Source: Dyella thiooxydans (lineage in GTDB: Bacteria; Pseudomonadota; Gammaproteobacteria; Xanthomonadales; Rhodanobacteraceae). From it: a stretch of 64,000 bases of DNA. Every line of letters starts with the position of its first letter. The stretch's first letter is position 1. Below are positions 1-13,283 of this stretch, piece by piece. The DNA is taken from positions 1,178,001 through 1,242,000 of the forward strand of contig NZ_CP014841.1 in the NCBI RefSeq assembly GCF_001641285.1, written 5' to 3'. The notes under the pieces were generated by a model. It saw nothing but the letters and a program-made list of their open reading frames with translations, did not search any database and was not told the DNA's origin. Made by a program: the position numbers and the translations under genes.

Positions 1-175
1 CCTGCACGGCCAGGACCAGCGGAAATTCGAGGGCAACGAAGCTGACCACTTCGTCCGGCTTCATCGCATAGCGAAGCGCCTTGGCCAGCCACCAGGCGAT
101 GGCGGCCACGGCGAGGTCATGCACCACCACAGCCGCGCGCGGATGGATCGCTGCGATGAACTTACGAACCGACAT
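1..175 (-). CDS. Polysaccharide biosynthesis protein, WbpM/FlaA1-like (N-terminus only)
   Basis: Only the first 58 codons are in the window; the gene runs off the left edge. The reading starts at ATG 173-175 and gives an N-terminus MSVRKFIAAIHPRAAV followed by a membrane-type stretch with AAIAWWLAKALRY. This resembles the first transmembrane helix of membrane-bound nucleotide-sugar 4,6-dehydratases (WbpM, CapD family), which make the sugar used by the WecA/WbpL transferase. The start overlaps the stop of the upstream transferase by one base (TGATG), so the two are probably co-translated. The catalytic domain is not visible, so the family call rests on the N-terminus and on the wbpL-wbpM order known in pseudomonads. 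Confidence 0.65.
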   Translation of the reverse strand, partial: MSVRKFIAAIHPRAAVVVHDLAVAAIAWWLAKALRYAMKPDEVVSFVALEFPLVLAVQ

Positions 176-1200
176 CAGAATTTCCGCTCCCTAGCCCGCC
201 GAAGGCAACGCCGCTTCAGCATCATCCAGACCGCCAACGACACGCCGTAGATCACGACAAAAACCACCCAGCCTTGCGCGCCCATGCGCCATGCGGCATA
301 CGCCGACGGAGCGCACACCAGCAGGTTCCAGGCCGTATAAGACCCGGACACCGCTCCATGGGACCGCCCCCCGCGAACCATCCACTGGTAAAGATGTTCG
401 CGATGCGCACTGTACCAGCGGCGACCTCGCCAGATCCTGACCAGCAGCGTCATGCCGGCGTCGGTGAAGAACGCCGAGCACAGGATGGCGGCTGGCCAGC
501 ACGTGGCCGGGGCGATCCGCCACAGCATCGCTCCGATGGCGAACACCAGAAACCCCAACGAGCCGCTTCCGACATCGCCCATGAAGATGCGGGCCGGTGA
601 CCGGTTGTATACCCAGAATCCGGCCGTCGCGAACCCCACGGCAAGCGCCACGATGGCCAGCCCATAGGCCGGCTGAGCCAGGGCCAGCGCAAGGCAAGCC
701 AGCCCTGCCATCACGAACATCGCCTGCTGTGCCAGCAGGCCATCAATGCCGTCCATGAAATTGTGCAGGTTGATGCTCCCCACGCCGACGAACAGCAGCA
801 GCGGCAACCATGCAACCGGGACACCGGAGGCGCACAACGCCAGCGCCAGCAATCCCGCGGCAGCCGTCTGGGCCACCAGCCTGGGGACGACCGGAAGCGG
901 GCGGTGATCGTCCCACCATCCGGTCCACGCCACGCAGGCCAGACCCAGCCAGACGGCAGCAAACGTCAGCCGGCGCTCGGCCGACACAACGTCCAGGGCA
1001 ATGACCGGCAAACCGATCAATACCGCGACGACGATGCCGATCCCGCCGCCACGCGGGGTCGGGATGGTGTGGGAGCGCCGCTGTCCAGGCTGGTCCAGCA
1101 TGCCGCGACGATGCGCATAGGCGATCGCCGCGCGGACCACCGCAAGGGCGACGAGGAAGCAAAGCGGTGGAAGCAACGAGGCCGACCCTGGCAAGACCAT
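175..1200 (-). CDS. WecA/WbpL-like undecaprenyl-phosphate sugar-1-phosphate transferase (glycosyltransferase family 4)
   Basis: A 341-residue polytopic inner-membrane protein of the MraY/WecA superfamily, which moves a HexNAc-1-phosphate from a UDP-sugar to undecaprenyl phosphate and so starts O-antigen or exopolysaccharide synthesis. Family motifs are visible: PTPRGGG at residues 48-54, the Asp pair in WWDDHRPLP (97-98), NFMDGIDG (147-154), FMGDVGS (206-212) and the loop HREHLYQ (266-272). About ten hydrophobic helices are spread along the chain. It sits 6 bp after lapB and overlaps the start of a WbpM-like gene by one base. The exact sugar donor cannot be read from sequence; the WbpM neighbour favours a deoxy-amino sugar as in WbpL rather than GlcNAc as in WecA. 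Confidence 0.85.
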   Translation of the reverse strand: MVLPGSASLLPPLCFLVALAVVRAAIAYAHRRGMLDQPGQRRSHTIPTPRGGGIGIVVAVLIGLPVIALDVVSAERRLTFAAVWLGLACVAWTGWWDDHRPLPVVPRLVAQTAAAGLLALALCASGVPVAWLPLLLFVGVGSINLHNFMDGIDGLLAQQAMFVMAGLACLALALAQPAYGLAIVALAVGFATAGFWVYNRSPARIFMGDVGSGSLGFLVFAIGAMLWRIAPATCWPAAILCSAFFTDAGMTLLVRIWRGRRWYSAHREHLYQWMVRGGRSHGAVSGSYTAWNLLVCAPSAYAAWRMGAQGWVVFVVIYGVSLAVWMMLKRRCLRRARERKF

Positions 1201-1206
1201 TCCGCG

Positions 1207-2376
1207 CTACTCGTTGGCCACGCCATGGATGGGGCGGATCGTGCTCCAGCTCTTGCAGCTGGGGCACTGCCAATGGTGCGCCTTGGCACCGAAGCCGCAA
1301 CGGCTGCAGCGGTACATCGCCTGACCTTCGAGCAATTTGCGGGTGAGATCGCGAAGAATCAGGAAATTGTCCCTCGCTTCGCCCTGGATCTTGTCCATCG
1401 TGGCATCGATCAGCGCCATCAGGCCGCGCACCGAGGGGCGCTGGCGCAGTTGCCCGGTGAGAAAGTCGACCGCCACCCGCTCGCCGTCGCGCTGCTGGTA
1501 AAGCCGGGTCAGGGCCAGCACCGGCGAGATGCCGTGGTAGCGGGTCAGGATGTCCTGCAGGAATGTCTCGGCACGCGCCATCTGCTGCGTACAGGCATAG
1601 CTGTGCAGCAGCGGCGGCAGGATTTCGGGCACAAAAGCCACGTCGGCCGCCACGGCTGCCTCGTAGGCGGTTATGGCATCGTCGTGCTCGCCCTGTTCGG
1701 CGTGCAGGCGACCAGTGAGCATGAATGCGCGGACACAGTCCGGCTGGCATTCGAAGGCCTGCCTGAGGTAGTCCGCCGCCTCGGCGCGGGCTCCTGCCTG
1801 GCGCGAACGTTCGGCCAGCTCGCAGTAGAACTGCGCCACCATCGCCGACTCGTCCTCGCCGGTCATCGCCTCCAGTCGACGGGCGTGTTCGATCGCCTTG
1901 TGCCAGTCCCGCTCGTGCTGGTAGATCGCAATCAGGTGCCGCAGGGCCGATGGCGCATGCGCATCCATCGCCACCAGGTCGCAGAACAGGGTCTCGGCGC
2001 GATCCAGCAGGCCCGCGCGCATGTAGTCCTCGCCCAGCTCGAGCAAGGCGACGGTTTTCATCGCGTCGGACAGCCCCTGGCGCGAGACCAGGTGCTGGTG
2101 CAACCGGATGGCACGATCCACCTCGCCGCGTCGACGAAACAGATTGCCCAGCGCGAGGTGGGTCTCCACGGTATCGCGGTTGTACTCGGCCAGCTTGAGG
2201 AACACCTCGATGGCCTTGTCCTGTTCTTCGTTGAGCAGGTAGTTCAGGCCGCGGAAATAGTCCGAGGAGAGTTCGCTCACCCTGGCGCCTGAGCGACGCA
2301 CACCGGCACGCCGCGAAGTCCACCACCCGCTCAGGAAAGCTACTGGCAGAAGCAACAACGCATACAGGGGATTCAT
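1207..2376 (-). CDS. lapB: LapB (YciM), LPS assembly regulator with TPR repeats
   Basis: A 389-residue protein, the same length as E. coli LapB. It begins with one transmembrane helix (MNPLYALLLLPVAFLSGWW), continues with tetratricopeptide repeats, and ends in a rubredoxin-type metal knuckle with Cys357, Cys360, Cys371 and Cys374. LapB is known to work with FtsH in controlling LpxC turnover and thus LPS amount. The start at 2374-2376 is chosen because it gives the canonical N-terminal helix and overlaps the lapA stop by 4 bp; a longer in-frame reading upstream lacks this signature. It lies in the order ihfB-lapA-lapB, which is conserved in gammaproteobacteria, followed here by polysaccharide genes. 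Confidence 0.95.
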   Translation of the reverse strand: MNPLYALLLLPVAFLSGWWTSRRAGVRRSGARVSELSSDYFRGLNYLLNEEQDKAIEVFLKLAEYNRDTVETHLALGNLFRRRGEVDRAIRLHQHLVSRQGLSDAMKTVALLELGEDYMRAGLLDRAETLFCDLVAMDAHAPSALRHLIAIYQHERDWHKAIEHARRLEAMTGEDESAMVAQFYCELAERSRQAGARAEAADYLRQAFECQPDCVRAFMLTGRLHAEQGEHDDAITAYEAAVAADVAFVPEILPPLLHSYACTQQMARAETFLQDILTRYHGISPVLALTRLYQQRDGERVAVDFLTGQLRQRPSVRGLMALIDATMDKIQGEARDNFLILRDLTRKLLEGQAMYRCSRCGFGAKAHHWQCPSCKSWSTIRPIHGVANE

Positions 2377-2627
2377 GGAGCGCGGGACGCCTCGCCGGAT
2401 ACCCGAGACGAGCGCTTTCCGCGGGCCGGTCGGCGGAACCGGCCAAGCCATGCCGTCAACCCGCCAAGCAGCCACCCGACCAGCAATGCGGCCAGCAGGG
2501 CCGCCCCTTTGGGCAGGGACACGCTCGCGATACCGAAGTCATAGACGACCAGGTCGGCATTGAGCGCCCCGAGCATGACGCCAAGGGCAACGAAAGCGAT
2601 CACGACGAGCAGGATGAGCAAGCGCAT
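2373..2627 (-). CDS. lapA: LapA (YciS) domain membrane protein
   Basis: A small 84-residue inner-membrane protein with two hydrophobic helices (about residues 2-24 and 40-62) separated by a short loop containing NADLVVYDFG, typical of the LapA/DUF1049 family, and a basic cytoplasmic tail. It partners LapB in LPS assembly control. The stop codon overlaps the lapB start by 4 bp, so the two are translationally coupled. A terminator-like hairpin separates it from ihfB upstream, so lapAB may also have their own promoter in the roughly 120-bp gap; I could not assign one. Confidence 0.9.
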   Translation of the reverse strand: MRLLILLVVIAFVALGVMLGALNADLVVYDFGIASVSLPKGAALLAALLVGWLLGGLTAWLGRFRRPARGKRSSRVSGEASRAP

Positions 2628-2673
2628 CCGATGACTTTACCCGATCGCCCCAGGCCGGCACAGATCACCGGAC

Positions 2674-2716
2674 CCGAAAAGCAAAAGGCAGGATCGACCT
2701 CGCGGTCGCCTGCCTT
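2674..2716 (-). terminator. Rho-independent terminator after ihfB
   Basis: Inverted repeat with arms AAGGCAGG (2685-2692) and CCTGCCTT (2709-2716), extended inside by GACC/GGTC pairs. On the minus strand it is followed by TTTTGCTTTTC. It would end transcripts from ihfB before lapA, possibly partially. Confidence 0.65.
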
Positions 2717-2750
2717 CATCCCTGGCCCGAACGGGCCAGACCAGCGGATA

Positions 2751-3050
2751 TCAGTCTTCGGCCGACTCGGCCGACTGGTTCACCCGCTCGCGGAGCTCCT
2801 TGCCTGGCTTGAAGTGCGGTACATGCTTGCCCGGAAGCGCCACCGCCTCGCCAGTCTTGGGGTTACGCCCCATGCGCGGCGGACGATAGTGCAAGGCAAA
2901 GCTGCCGAACCCCCGGACCTCGATGCGTTCACCGTTGGCCAGTGCATGGCTCATCTGCTCGATGACGCTCTTGACGGCCAGCTCGACATCACCGAACGCA
3001 AGATGCTGCTGGCGCTTGGCCAGCGCCTCGATCAACTCGGATTTGGTCAT
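2751..3050 (-). CDS. ihfB: Integration host factor beta subunit
   Basis: A 99-residue DNA-bending protein of the HU/IHF family; with IhfA it forms the heterodimer that bends DNA at promoters and recombination sites. The family core is clear: [10 protein letters not shown] at the start, EVRGFGSF near residue 45, and the DNA-inserting arm with [10 protein letters not shown] near residues 59-68, where the proline intercalates. Position after rpsA is the conserved arrangement. The acidic tail SAESAED is slightly longer than in E. coli. There is a gap of about 78 bp to rpsA. Confidence 0.95.
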   Translation of the reverse strand: MTKSELIEALAKRQQHLAFGDVELAVKSVIEQMSHALANGERIEVRGFGSFALHYRPPRMGRNPKTGEAVALPGKHVPHFKPGKELRERVNQSAESAED

Positions 3051-3128
3051 GGGTCCCCAATGTCCGTGACGTGGTACTGCGGGGCGGCCGGAAAGCCGCC
3101 CCGCATCCTGCTAAGACTCGTACAGGAG

Positions 3129-4802
3129 TTACTCGGCCTTGTTGAGCTGCTCCTGGAGCAGCGCGCCGAGCTTGGTCGTACCGCTGCTGGCCGAACCGTA
3201 GTCCGCCATCAGATCCTGCACATCGTCCTCGTCCTTGGCGCGGATCGACAGCGACAGCTGACGACCCTTGCGGTCCATGCCGGTGAACTTGGCTTCGACC
3301 TTGTCGCCCACCTTCAGATGCTGGGTGGCGTCGTCGATGCGCTCCTTGGCGATGTCGTTGGCGCGGATGTAGCCCTCGACGCCATCACCCAGGTCGACCA
3401 CCGCACCCTTGGCGTCGACTTCCTTCACCGTACCGGTGACGACCGTGCCGCGCGAGTGGTTGGCCATGAACTGACCGAACGGATCCTGCTCCATCTGCTT
3501 GATGCCGAGGGAGATGCGCTCGCGCTCCGGATCCACGGCCAGCACCACGGCCTCGATCTCGTCGCCCTTCTTGAAGTTGCGCACCAAGTCCTCGCCCGAG
3601 GCCTGCCAGGAGATGTCCGACAGGTGGACCAGGCCGTCGATGCCGCCGTCCAGACCAATGAAGACGCCGAAATCGGTGATCGACTTGATCTGACCGGAGA
3701 CCTTGTCGCCCTTCTTGTGCATGGCGGCGAAGGCTTCCCACGGGTTCGAGCGGGTCTGCTTGATACCCAGCGAGATGCGGCGACGCTCTTCATCCACGTC
3801 CAGCACCATCACCTCGGTCTCGTCACCGACCTGCACCACCTTGGCCGGGTTGACGTTCTTGTTGGTCCAGTCCATCTCGGACACGTGGACCAGACCCTCG
3901 ACGCCCGGCTCGATCTCGACGAAGCAGCCGTAATCGGTGACGTTGGAGACCTTGCCGAACAGGCGGCTGCCGACCGGGTAGCGGCGCGAGATGGCCACCC
4001 ACGGATCGTCGCCCAGCTGCTTCAGGCCCAGCGAGACGCGGTTGCGCTCGCGGTCGTACTTCAGCACGCGCACTTCCAGCTCGTCGCCGACGTTGACGAC
4101 TTCGGACGGGTGACGCACGCGCTTCCACGCCATGTCGGTGATGTGCAGCAGGCCGTCGATACCGCCCAGGTCCACGAACGCGCCGTAGTCGGTGAGGTTC
4201 TTGACCGTGCCCTTGACCACCGCGCCCTCGGTCAGGCGCTCCAGCAGCTTCTCGCGCTCCTCGGAGAACTCGGTCTCGACGACGGCGCGGCGGCTGACGA
4301 CCACGTTGTTGCGCTTGCGGTCCAGCTTGATGATCTTGAACTCGAGTTCCTTGCCCTCGAGGTACACCGGGTCACGGACCGGGCGCACGTCGACCAGGGA
4401 GCCCGGCAGGAATGCGCGGACGTCCTTGATGTCGACGGTGAAGCCGCCCTTGACCTTGCCGGAGATCATGCCGGTGATGGTCTCTTCCTTGTCGAAAGCC
4501 GTCTCGAGGTCGTCCCACACCATCGAGCGCTTGGCCTTCTCGCGGGAGAGCTTGGTCTCGCCGAAGCCGTCTTCCAGGGCGTCCAGGGCGACCTTGACCT
4601 CGTCGCCCACCTGCACTTCCAACTCGCCCTTCTCGTCCTTGAACTGCTCGATCGGGACGATGCCTTCGCTCTTCAGGCCCGCGTTGATCACGACGACGTC
4701 GTTGCGGATCTCCACCACGATGCCCGTGACGATGGCGCCCGGCTTGAGCTTGGCGATGGCCTGCTGGCTCTGTTCAAACAGCTCGGCAAAACTTTCAGTC
4801 AT
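3129..4802 (-). CDS. rpsA: 30S ribosomal protein S1
   Basis: 557 residues, the same as E. coli S1, with six consecutive S1 (OB-fold) RNA-binding repeats; the last four show the usual DYG(A/C)FV or DFGVFI and DGL(L/V)H signatures. S1 brings mRNA to the 30S subunit. The start at 4800-4802 ([10 protein letters not shown]) is chosen because it gives the standard S1 N-terminus; the open frame runs 42 codons further upstream but that part has no S1 character. It lies between cmk and ihfB as in most gammaproteobacteria. The 162-bp gap to cmk holds no feature I can name. Confidence 0.97.
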   Translation of the reverse strand: MTESFAELFEQSQQAIAKLKPGAIVTGIVVEIRNDVVVINAGLKSEGIVPIEQFKDEKGELEVQVGDEVKVALDALEDGFGETKLSREKAKRSMVWDDLETAFDKEETITGMISGKVKGGFTVDIKDVRAFLPGSLVDVRPVRDPVYLEGKELEFKIIKLDRKRNNVVVSRRAVVETEFSEEREKLLERLTEGAVVKGTVKNLTDYGAFVDLGGIDGLLHITDMAWKRVRHPSEVVNVGDELEVRVLKYDRERNRVSLGLKQLGDDPWVAISRRYPVGSRLFGKVSNVTDYGCFVEIEPGVEGLVHVSEMDWTNKNVNPAKVVQVGDETEVMVLDVDEERRRISLGIKQTRSNPWEAFAAMHKKGDKVSGQIKSITDFGVFIGLDGGIDGLVHLSDISWQASGEDLVRNFKKGDEIEAVVLAVDPERERISLGIKQMEQDPFGQFMANHSRGTVVTGTVKEVDAKGAVVDLGDGVEGYIRANDIAKERIDDATQHLKVGDKVEAKFTGMDRKGRQLSLSIRAKDEDDVQDLMADYGSASSGTTKLGALLQEQLNKAE

Positions 4803-4964
4803 GTTGATTCCAGAAATGAGAAAAGGCCGTAGTTCCTGCGCGCCGTCGGATGTAATGCGCAGAAACGGATCGGCCCACCGGTTGTGGGTGATCGGGGTTA
4901 CCCCCTTCACCGTTGACCAAAACCCCATGCCGCGGCAGGGGCGCTTGTTGCCGGCCCGCGGTCC

Positions 4965-5645
4965 TCAGGACCGCACGACGGCGAATACTTTCGCGACGAC
5001 CTCGTCGATGGGCATGCCGGTGGTGTCCACCAGAACCGCATCGTCGGCAGGCTTGAGCGGAGCGACGGCCCGGGAAGCGTCGCGGGCGTCACGCGCCTCA
5101 ATCTCGCGCTGAAGGCCGCTGAGTGTAACGCTCAGACCCTTTTCCTTCAACTGCTTATAGCGTCTTTTCGCCCGTTCGGCCGCACTGGCGGTGAGGAATA
5201 CCTTGTGGGCGGCATCCGGGAAGATCACCGTGCCCATGTCGCGCCCGTCCGCAACCAGCCCCGGGGCCTTGCGAAAACCCAGCTGGAGATCCACAAGTGC
5301 CTGACGCACCGAAGGAATCGAGGCAATGGCCGAGGCCGCGGCACCCGCCGTTTCCGTGCGCAGTTCGTCGGTGGCATCGTGCCCATTCACCAGCACCCGC
5401 GTGTCCCCGCCGTCCGCCGACGGGTGGAATCGGATTTTCGTGGATTGCGCGCAACGGGTGACCGCATCGACGTCGGACAGGTCCAGTCCGGCCGCCCCGG
5501 CGGCATAGCCCACCGCCCGGTACAGCGCGCCGGAGTCGAGCAGGCGCCAGCCGAGGCGTTCGGCGACCAGCCGGCTGACGGTGCCCTTGCCCGATCCCGA
5601 CGGCCCGTCGATGGTGAGCACAGGCACGACAACGGGACGGGACAT
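4965..5645 (-). CDS. cmk: Cytidylate kinase
   Basis: A 226-residue cytosolic kinase that phosphorylates CMP and dCMP with ATP, recycling pyrimidine nucleotides. The P-loop GPSGSGKGT is at residues 14-22, followed by [11 protein letters not shown], which contacts the nucleotide, and [13 protein letters not shown] with the conserved Arg/Asp of the CMP site. Length is typical. It precedes rpsA and is divergent from the acyl-CoA-binding protein gene, with a 107-bp shared upstream region. Confidence 0.95.
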   Translation of the reverse strand: MSRPVVVPVLTIDGPSGSGKGTVSRLVAERLGWRLLDSGALYRAVGYAAGAAGLDLSDVDAVTRCAQSTKIRFHPSADGGDTRVLVNGHDATDELRTETAGAAASAIASIPSVRQALVDLQLGFRKAPGLVADGRDMGTVIFPDAAHKVFLTASAAERAKRRYKQLKEKGLSVTLSGLQREIEARDARDASRAVAPLKPADDAVLVDTTGMPIDEVVAKVFAVVRS

Positions 5646-5683
5646 GGGCGGTTTCCTTGGGCAAAGGCCGCCATGTTACCGCG

Positions 5684-5712
5684 TTGACCCCTCCCCGGGT
5701 GCGTGCTATCAA
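5684..5712 (+). promoter_or_regulatory. Candidate sigma70 promoter for the acyl-CoA-binding protein gene
   Basis: TTGACC at 5684-5689 and TATCAA at 5707-5712 with a 17-bp spacer, about 40 bp upstream of the ATG at 5753. Found by eye. Confidence 0.5.
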
Positions 5713-5752
5713 GCCGGCCACTGCCCGCTCCGGGCAAGGGGGCAAGCATCTC

Positions 5753-6010
5753 ATGAGCGATCTCCGCCACGCCTTCGAGCGTGCGGCCGAGGACGTCAAA
5801 CGGCTGGGCACGCGGCCGGACAACGACACCCTGCTGAAGCTCTACGCCCTGTTCAAGCAGGGCTCCGAAGGCGACGTTCACGGTGAGCCTCCGGGCTTTT
5901 TCGATTTCGTCGGCACCGCGAAGTACGAGGCTTGGGCCAAGCTGCGTGGCACCCCGAGCGACGAGGCCATGCAGCACTACATCGCCCTGGTCGAACGACT
6001 GCTGCCGTGA
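5753..6010 (+). CDS. Acyl-CoA-binding protein
   Basis: An 85-residue four-helix protein of the ACBP family, which carries long-chain acyl-CoA esters in the cytosol. Family features are LLKLYALFKQGSEGD (about residues 27-41) and KYEAWAKLRGTPSDEAM (about residues 56-72), holding the Tyr and Lys residues that bind the CoA phosphate. The ATG at 5753 is chosen because it gives the standard ACBP N-terminus and has AAGGGGG about 12 nt upstream. Bacterial ACBP is uncommon but recurrent in this order. The next gene, 2,4-dienoyl-CoA reductase, also acts on acyl-CoA, so a role in fatty-acid degradation is plausible. Confidence 0.9.
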   Translation: MSDLRHAFERAAEDVKRLGTRPDNDTLLKLYALFKQGSEGDVHGEPPGFFDFVGTAKYEAWAKLRGTPSDEAMQHYIALVERLLP

Positions 6011-8104
<2,094 letters not shown>

Positions 8105-8132
8105 CGAGAGGGTACCGGAGGGTAGCGCGCTC

Positions 8133-8154
8133 CCCGCGGAAAGGATTCCGCGGG
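8133..8154. repeat. Perfect GC-rich hairpin downstream of fadH
   Basis: Arms CCCGCGGAA (8133-8141) and TTCCGCGGG (8146-8154) with loop AGGA. No T-run follows on the plus strand (purine-rich sequence follows), so it is not a classic terminator; it may protect the fadH mRNA 3' end or assist termination. The rest of 8105-8330 is purine-rich and holds no gene I can support. Confidence 0.5.
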
Positions 8155-8334
8155 AGGGAAAAAAGAAACGCCCCGCGAAACGACGCATCGACGGGCGGCT
8201 CAAGGGGGGAGGCCGGCGGTCGAGGGGGAGAGCGTCGCTGCGGGGCGGGGCCGCGCCACCCGGGGGAGGGGAAAGGTGGCGGACAGGTGGAATCTTAGGC
8301 TCGCCCAAGAAACAGCGCCAATATATATTTCCCG

Positions 8335-8348
8335 CCAGATTAATCTGG
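8335..8348. promoter_or_regulatory. 14-bp perfect palindrome before the LysR-type gene
   Basis: CCAGATTAATCTGG reads identically on both strands and ends 9 bp before the regulator's ATG. It follows an AT-rich stretch (8322-8330) in an otherwise GC-rich gap. A likely operator, perhaps for autoregulation, though LysR sites are usually longer T-N11-A patterns. Confidence 0.4.
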
Positions 8349-8357
8349 TTTCCCTAT

Positions 8358-9269
8358 ATGTTTGATTTCCGCCAGTTGCGCTACTTCGTGGCCGTCAGCG
8401 AAGAGCTGAGCTTCACTCGTGCGGCTCGACGACTGCATCTGTCGCAACCGCCGCTCTCCCAGCAGATCCAGGCCCTTGAGCAGGATCTCGGCGTGCGCCT
8501 GCTCGAACGCACCAAGCGATCCGTCTCGCTGACCGGCCCGGGGCGCATCTTTCTCGATCATGCAAGGCAGATCCTGGCCAAGGCGGACGAGGCGCGCACC
8601 CAGGTAGTGGCGGCCGCAGCCGGCCACAGCGGCCAGCTGCGACTGGCATACACGGTATCGGTATCGTTCCACCCCGCCCTGCCGCGGATCCTGCTGCGCT
8701 ATGGCCAGGTCGCACCGAACGTGCGGGTCGAGTTGAGCGAGCTGTACACCGAGCCACAGTTCGAGGCGCTGCTGGACGGCCGGATCGACGTCGGCCTCGT
8801 ACGCGATGAGCCGCGTCGCGCGATCGATGCCAGGGCGCTGCGCATGACCGTCCTGGATCGGGAGCCGCTGCTGCTCGCCCTGCCGGCGGGCCATCCCCTG
8901 TCGGGACGCAGCAGCCTGCGGCTGGACGAAGTGGCGCAGGAGCCCTTCGTCGCGCAGCCACGCGAGGTAGCCGTGACGCTTTACGACCGCCTGCACCAGC
9001 TCGCGCAGAAGGCCGGATTCCAGCCCCGGATCCAGCGCCACGTGCAGCAGGTGAACGGCATGCTGGCGATGGTCGCTGCGGGCCTTGGCCTCGCACTGGT
9101 ACCGGCGACGATGCGGACCGTCCGGCTGGCCGGGCTGGCGTATGTCCCGGTCGAAGACCCCGACGCCTACATGCTCCTGGCCATCGCCAGCCGGGCCAGC
9201 GACACCTCGCCGGCGCTGGCCCAGTTCCTGGCCGTGGTCGCGGAAACCGCCACCGTCGGCAGCTTGTGA
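8358..9269 (+). CDS. LysR-family transcriptional regulator
   Basis: A 303-residue LysR-type regulator with the N-terminal winged helix (MFDFRQLRYFVAVSEELSF, then AARRLHLSQPPLSQQI at about 21-36) and a C-terminal periplasmic-binding-like effector domain (about 90-300). Overall it is closest in feel to the BenM/CatR group that senses aromatic acids, but the effector cannot be read from sequence. The start at 8358 gives the standard LysR N-terminus; no good Shine-Dalgarno precedes it. It has no divergent partner: fadH upstream points the same way and the next gene is a ribosomal protein. Its targets are therefore unknown. Confidence 0.88.
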   Translation: MFDFRQLRYFVAVSEELSFTRAARRLHLSQPPLSQQIQALEQDLGVRLLERTKRSVSLTGPGRIFLDHARQILAKADEARTQVVAAAAGHSGQLRLAYTVSVSFHPALPRILLRYGQVAPNVRVELSELYTEPQFEALLDGRIDVGLVRDEPRRAIDARALRMTVLDREPLLLALPAGHPLSGRSSLRLDEVAQEPFVAQPREVAVTLYDRLHQLAQKAGFQPRIQRHVQQVNGMLAMVAAGLGLALVPATMRTVRLAGLAYVPVEDPDAYMLLAIASRASDTSPALAQFLAVVAETATVGSL

Positions 9270-9292
9270 TGGTCAGGAAAGCACGCTACAAT
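9264..9292 (+). promoter_or_regulatory. Candidate sigma70 promoter for the L36 gene
   Basis: TTGTGA (9264-9269) and TACAAT (9287-9292) with a 17-bp spacer. It overlaps the stop codon of the LysR gene and lies 38 bp before the GTG start of rpmJ. Confidence 0.6.
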
Positions 9293-9330
9293 CGCGGACT
9301 TGAATTTTTCTTTGGTTCCAGGAGCTGGCC

Positions 9331-9456
9331 GTGAAGGTGCTTTCCTCTTTGAAGTCCGCCAAGCAGCGGCACCGTGACTGCAAGGTTGTGCGCCGTCGCG
9401 GCAAGGTGTTCGTGATCTGCAAGAGCAACCCGCGTTTCAAGGCCCGTCAGCGCTGA
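9331..9456 (+). CDS. rpmJ: 50S ribosomal protein L36, zinc-less YkgO type
   Basis: A 41-residue protein read from GTG 9331 to TGA 9454-9456, with AGGAG at 9320-9324 as ribosome binding site. The sequence [18 protein letters not shown] and the end [14 protein letters not shown] match the YkgO-type L36 paralogue. The CxxC pair and final Cys/His zinc ligands of the classic form are not present: only two cysteines remain. In E. coli the zinc-less paralogue replaces zinc L36 when zinc is short; here it stands alone with its own promoter and strong terminator, and no Zur site is obvious. In Xanthomonadales this form may be the only L36. Confidence 0.92.
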   Translation: MKVLSSLKSAKQRHRDCKVVRRRGKVFVICKSNPRFKARQR

Positions 9457-9476
9457 TTCCCGCGCGACGAGTCAGG

Positions 9477-9504
9477 AAAAAGGCCGCGAAAGCGGCCTTT
9501 TTTT
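9477..9504. terminator. Strong bidirectional rho-independent terminator between rpmJ and greA
   Basis: AAAGGCCGC (9479-9487), loop GAAA, GCGGCCTTT (9492-9500), then a T-run to 9504 on the plus strand; AAAAAGG on the other side gives a T-run on the minus strand too. Serves rpmJ and the convergent carAB-greA unit. Confidence 0.92.
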
Positions 9505-9581
9505 GTGCCTGGCTCGGGGACCGGACCACTTCGCGAACCGCTGGTGCCCCGCCCTGAGGCGAGGCACCGATGGTCTCCGGA

Positions 9582-10054
9582 TCATTCGTAGCGCACGTCG
9601 ACGATCTCGTAATGCTTGACGCCGTTCGGCGCGGTGAACTCGAAGCTGTCCCCCGCACTCTTGCCGATCAGGGCGCGCGCGATCGGAGAAGACACCGCGA
9701 TCAGCCGCTTCTTGATGTCGGCCTCCAGGTCGCCCACGATCTGGTAGGTCACCGCCTCGCCGCTGTCCTCGTCCTCCAGGTCCACGGTGGCGCCGAACAC
9801 GACCCGGTTGCCTGCGCCGAGCCGGGTGATGTCGATCACCTCGGCCGTGGACAGCGCCGCTTCCAGCTCGGCGATGCGGCCCTCGATGAAGCTCTGCTGC
9901 TCGCGGGCAGCGTGGTACTCGGCGTTTTCCTTGAGATCACCGTGAGCGCGGGCTTCCGCGATCGCGGCGATCACCTTGGGGCGGTCCACGGATTTCAGGC
10001 GATCCAGCTCGCCACGCAGGCGCTCAGCGCCCGCCCTGGTCATCGGTGCGCGAC

Positions 10055-10058
<4 letters not shown>
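9582..10058 (-). CDS. greA: Transcription elongation factor GreA
   Basis: 158 residues: an N-terminal coiled-coil finger (about 1-75, with [18 protein letters not shown] carrying the acidic tip residues) and a C-terminal FKBP-like domain ending in YEIVDVRYE. GreA enters the RNA polymerase secondary channel and restarts backtracked complexes by stimulating transcript cleavage. The ATG at 10056-10058 overlaps the carB stop by 4 bp (ATGA), so greA is co-translated as the third gene of the carAB unit. A longer in-frame reading through the end of carB is not meaningful. A bidirectional terminator follows. Confidence 0.95.
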
Positions 10059-13282
<3,224 letters not shown>

Positions 13283-13283
13283 G

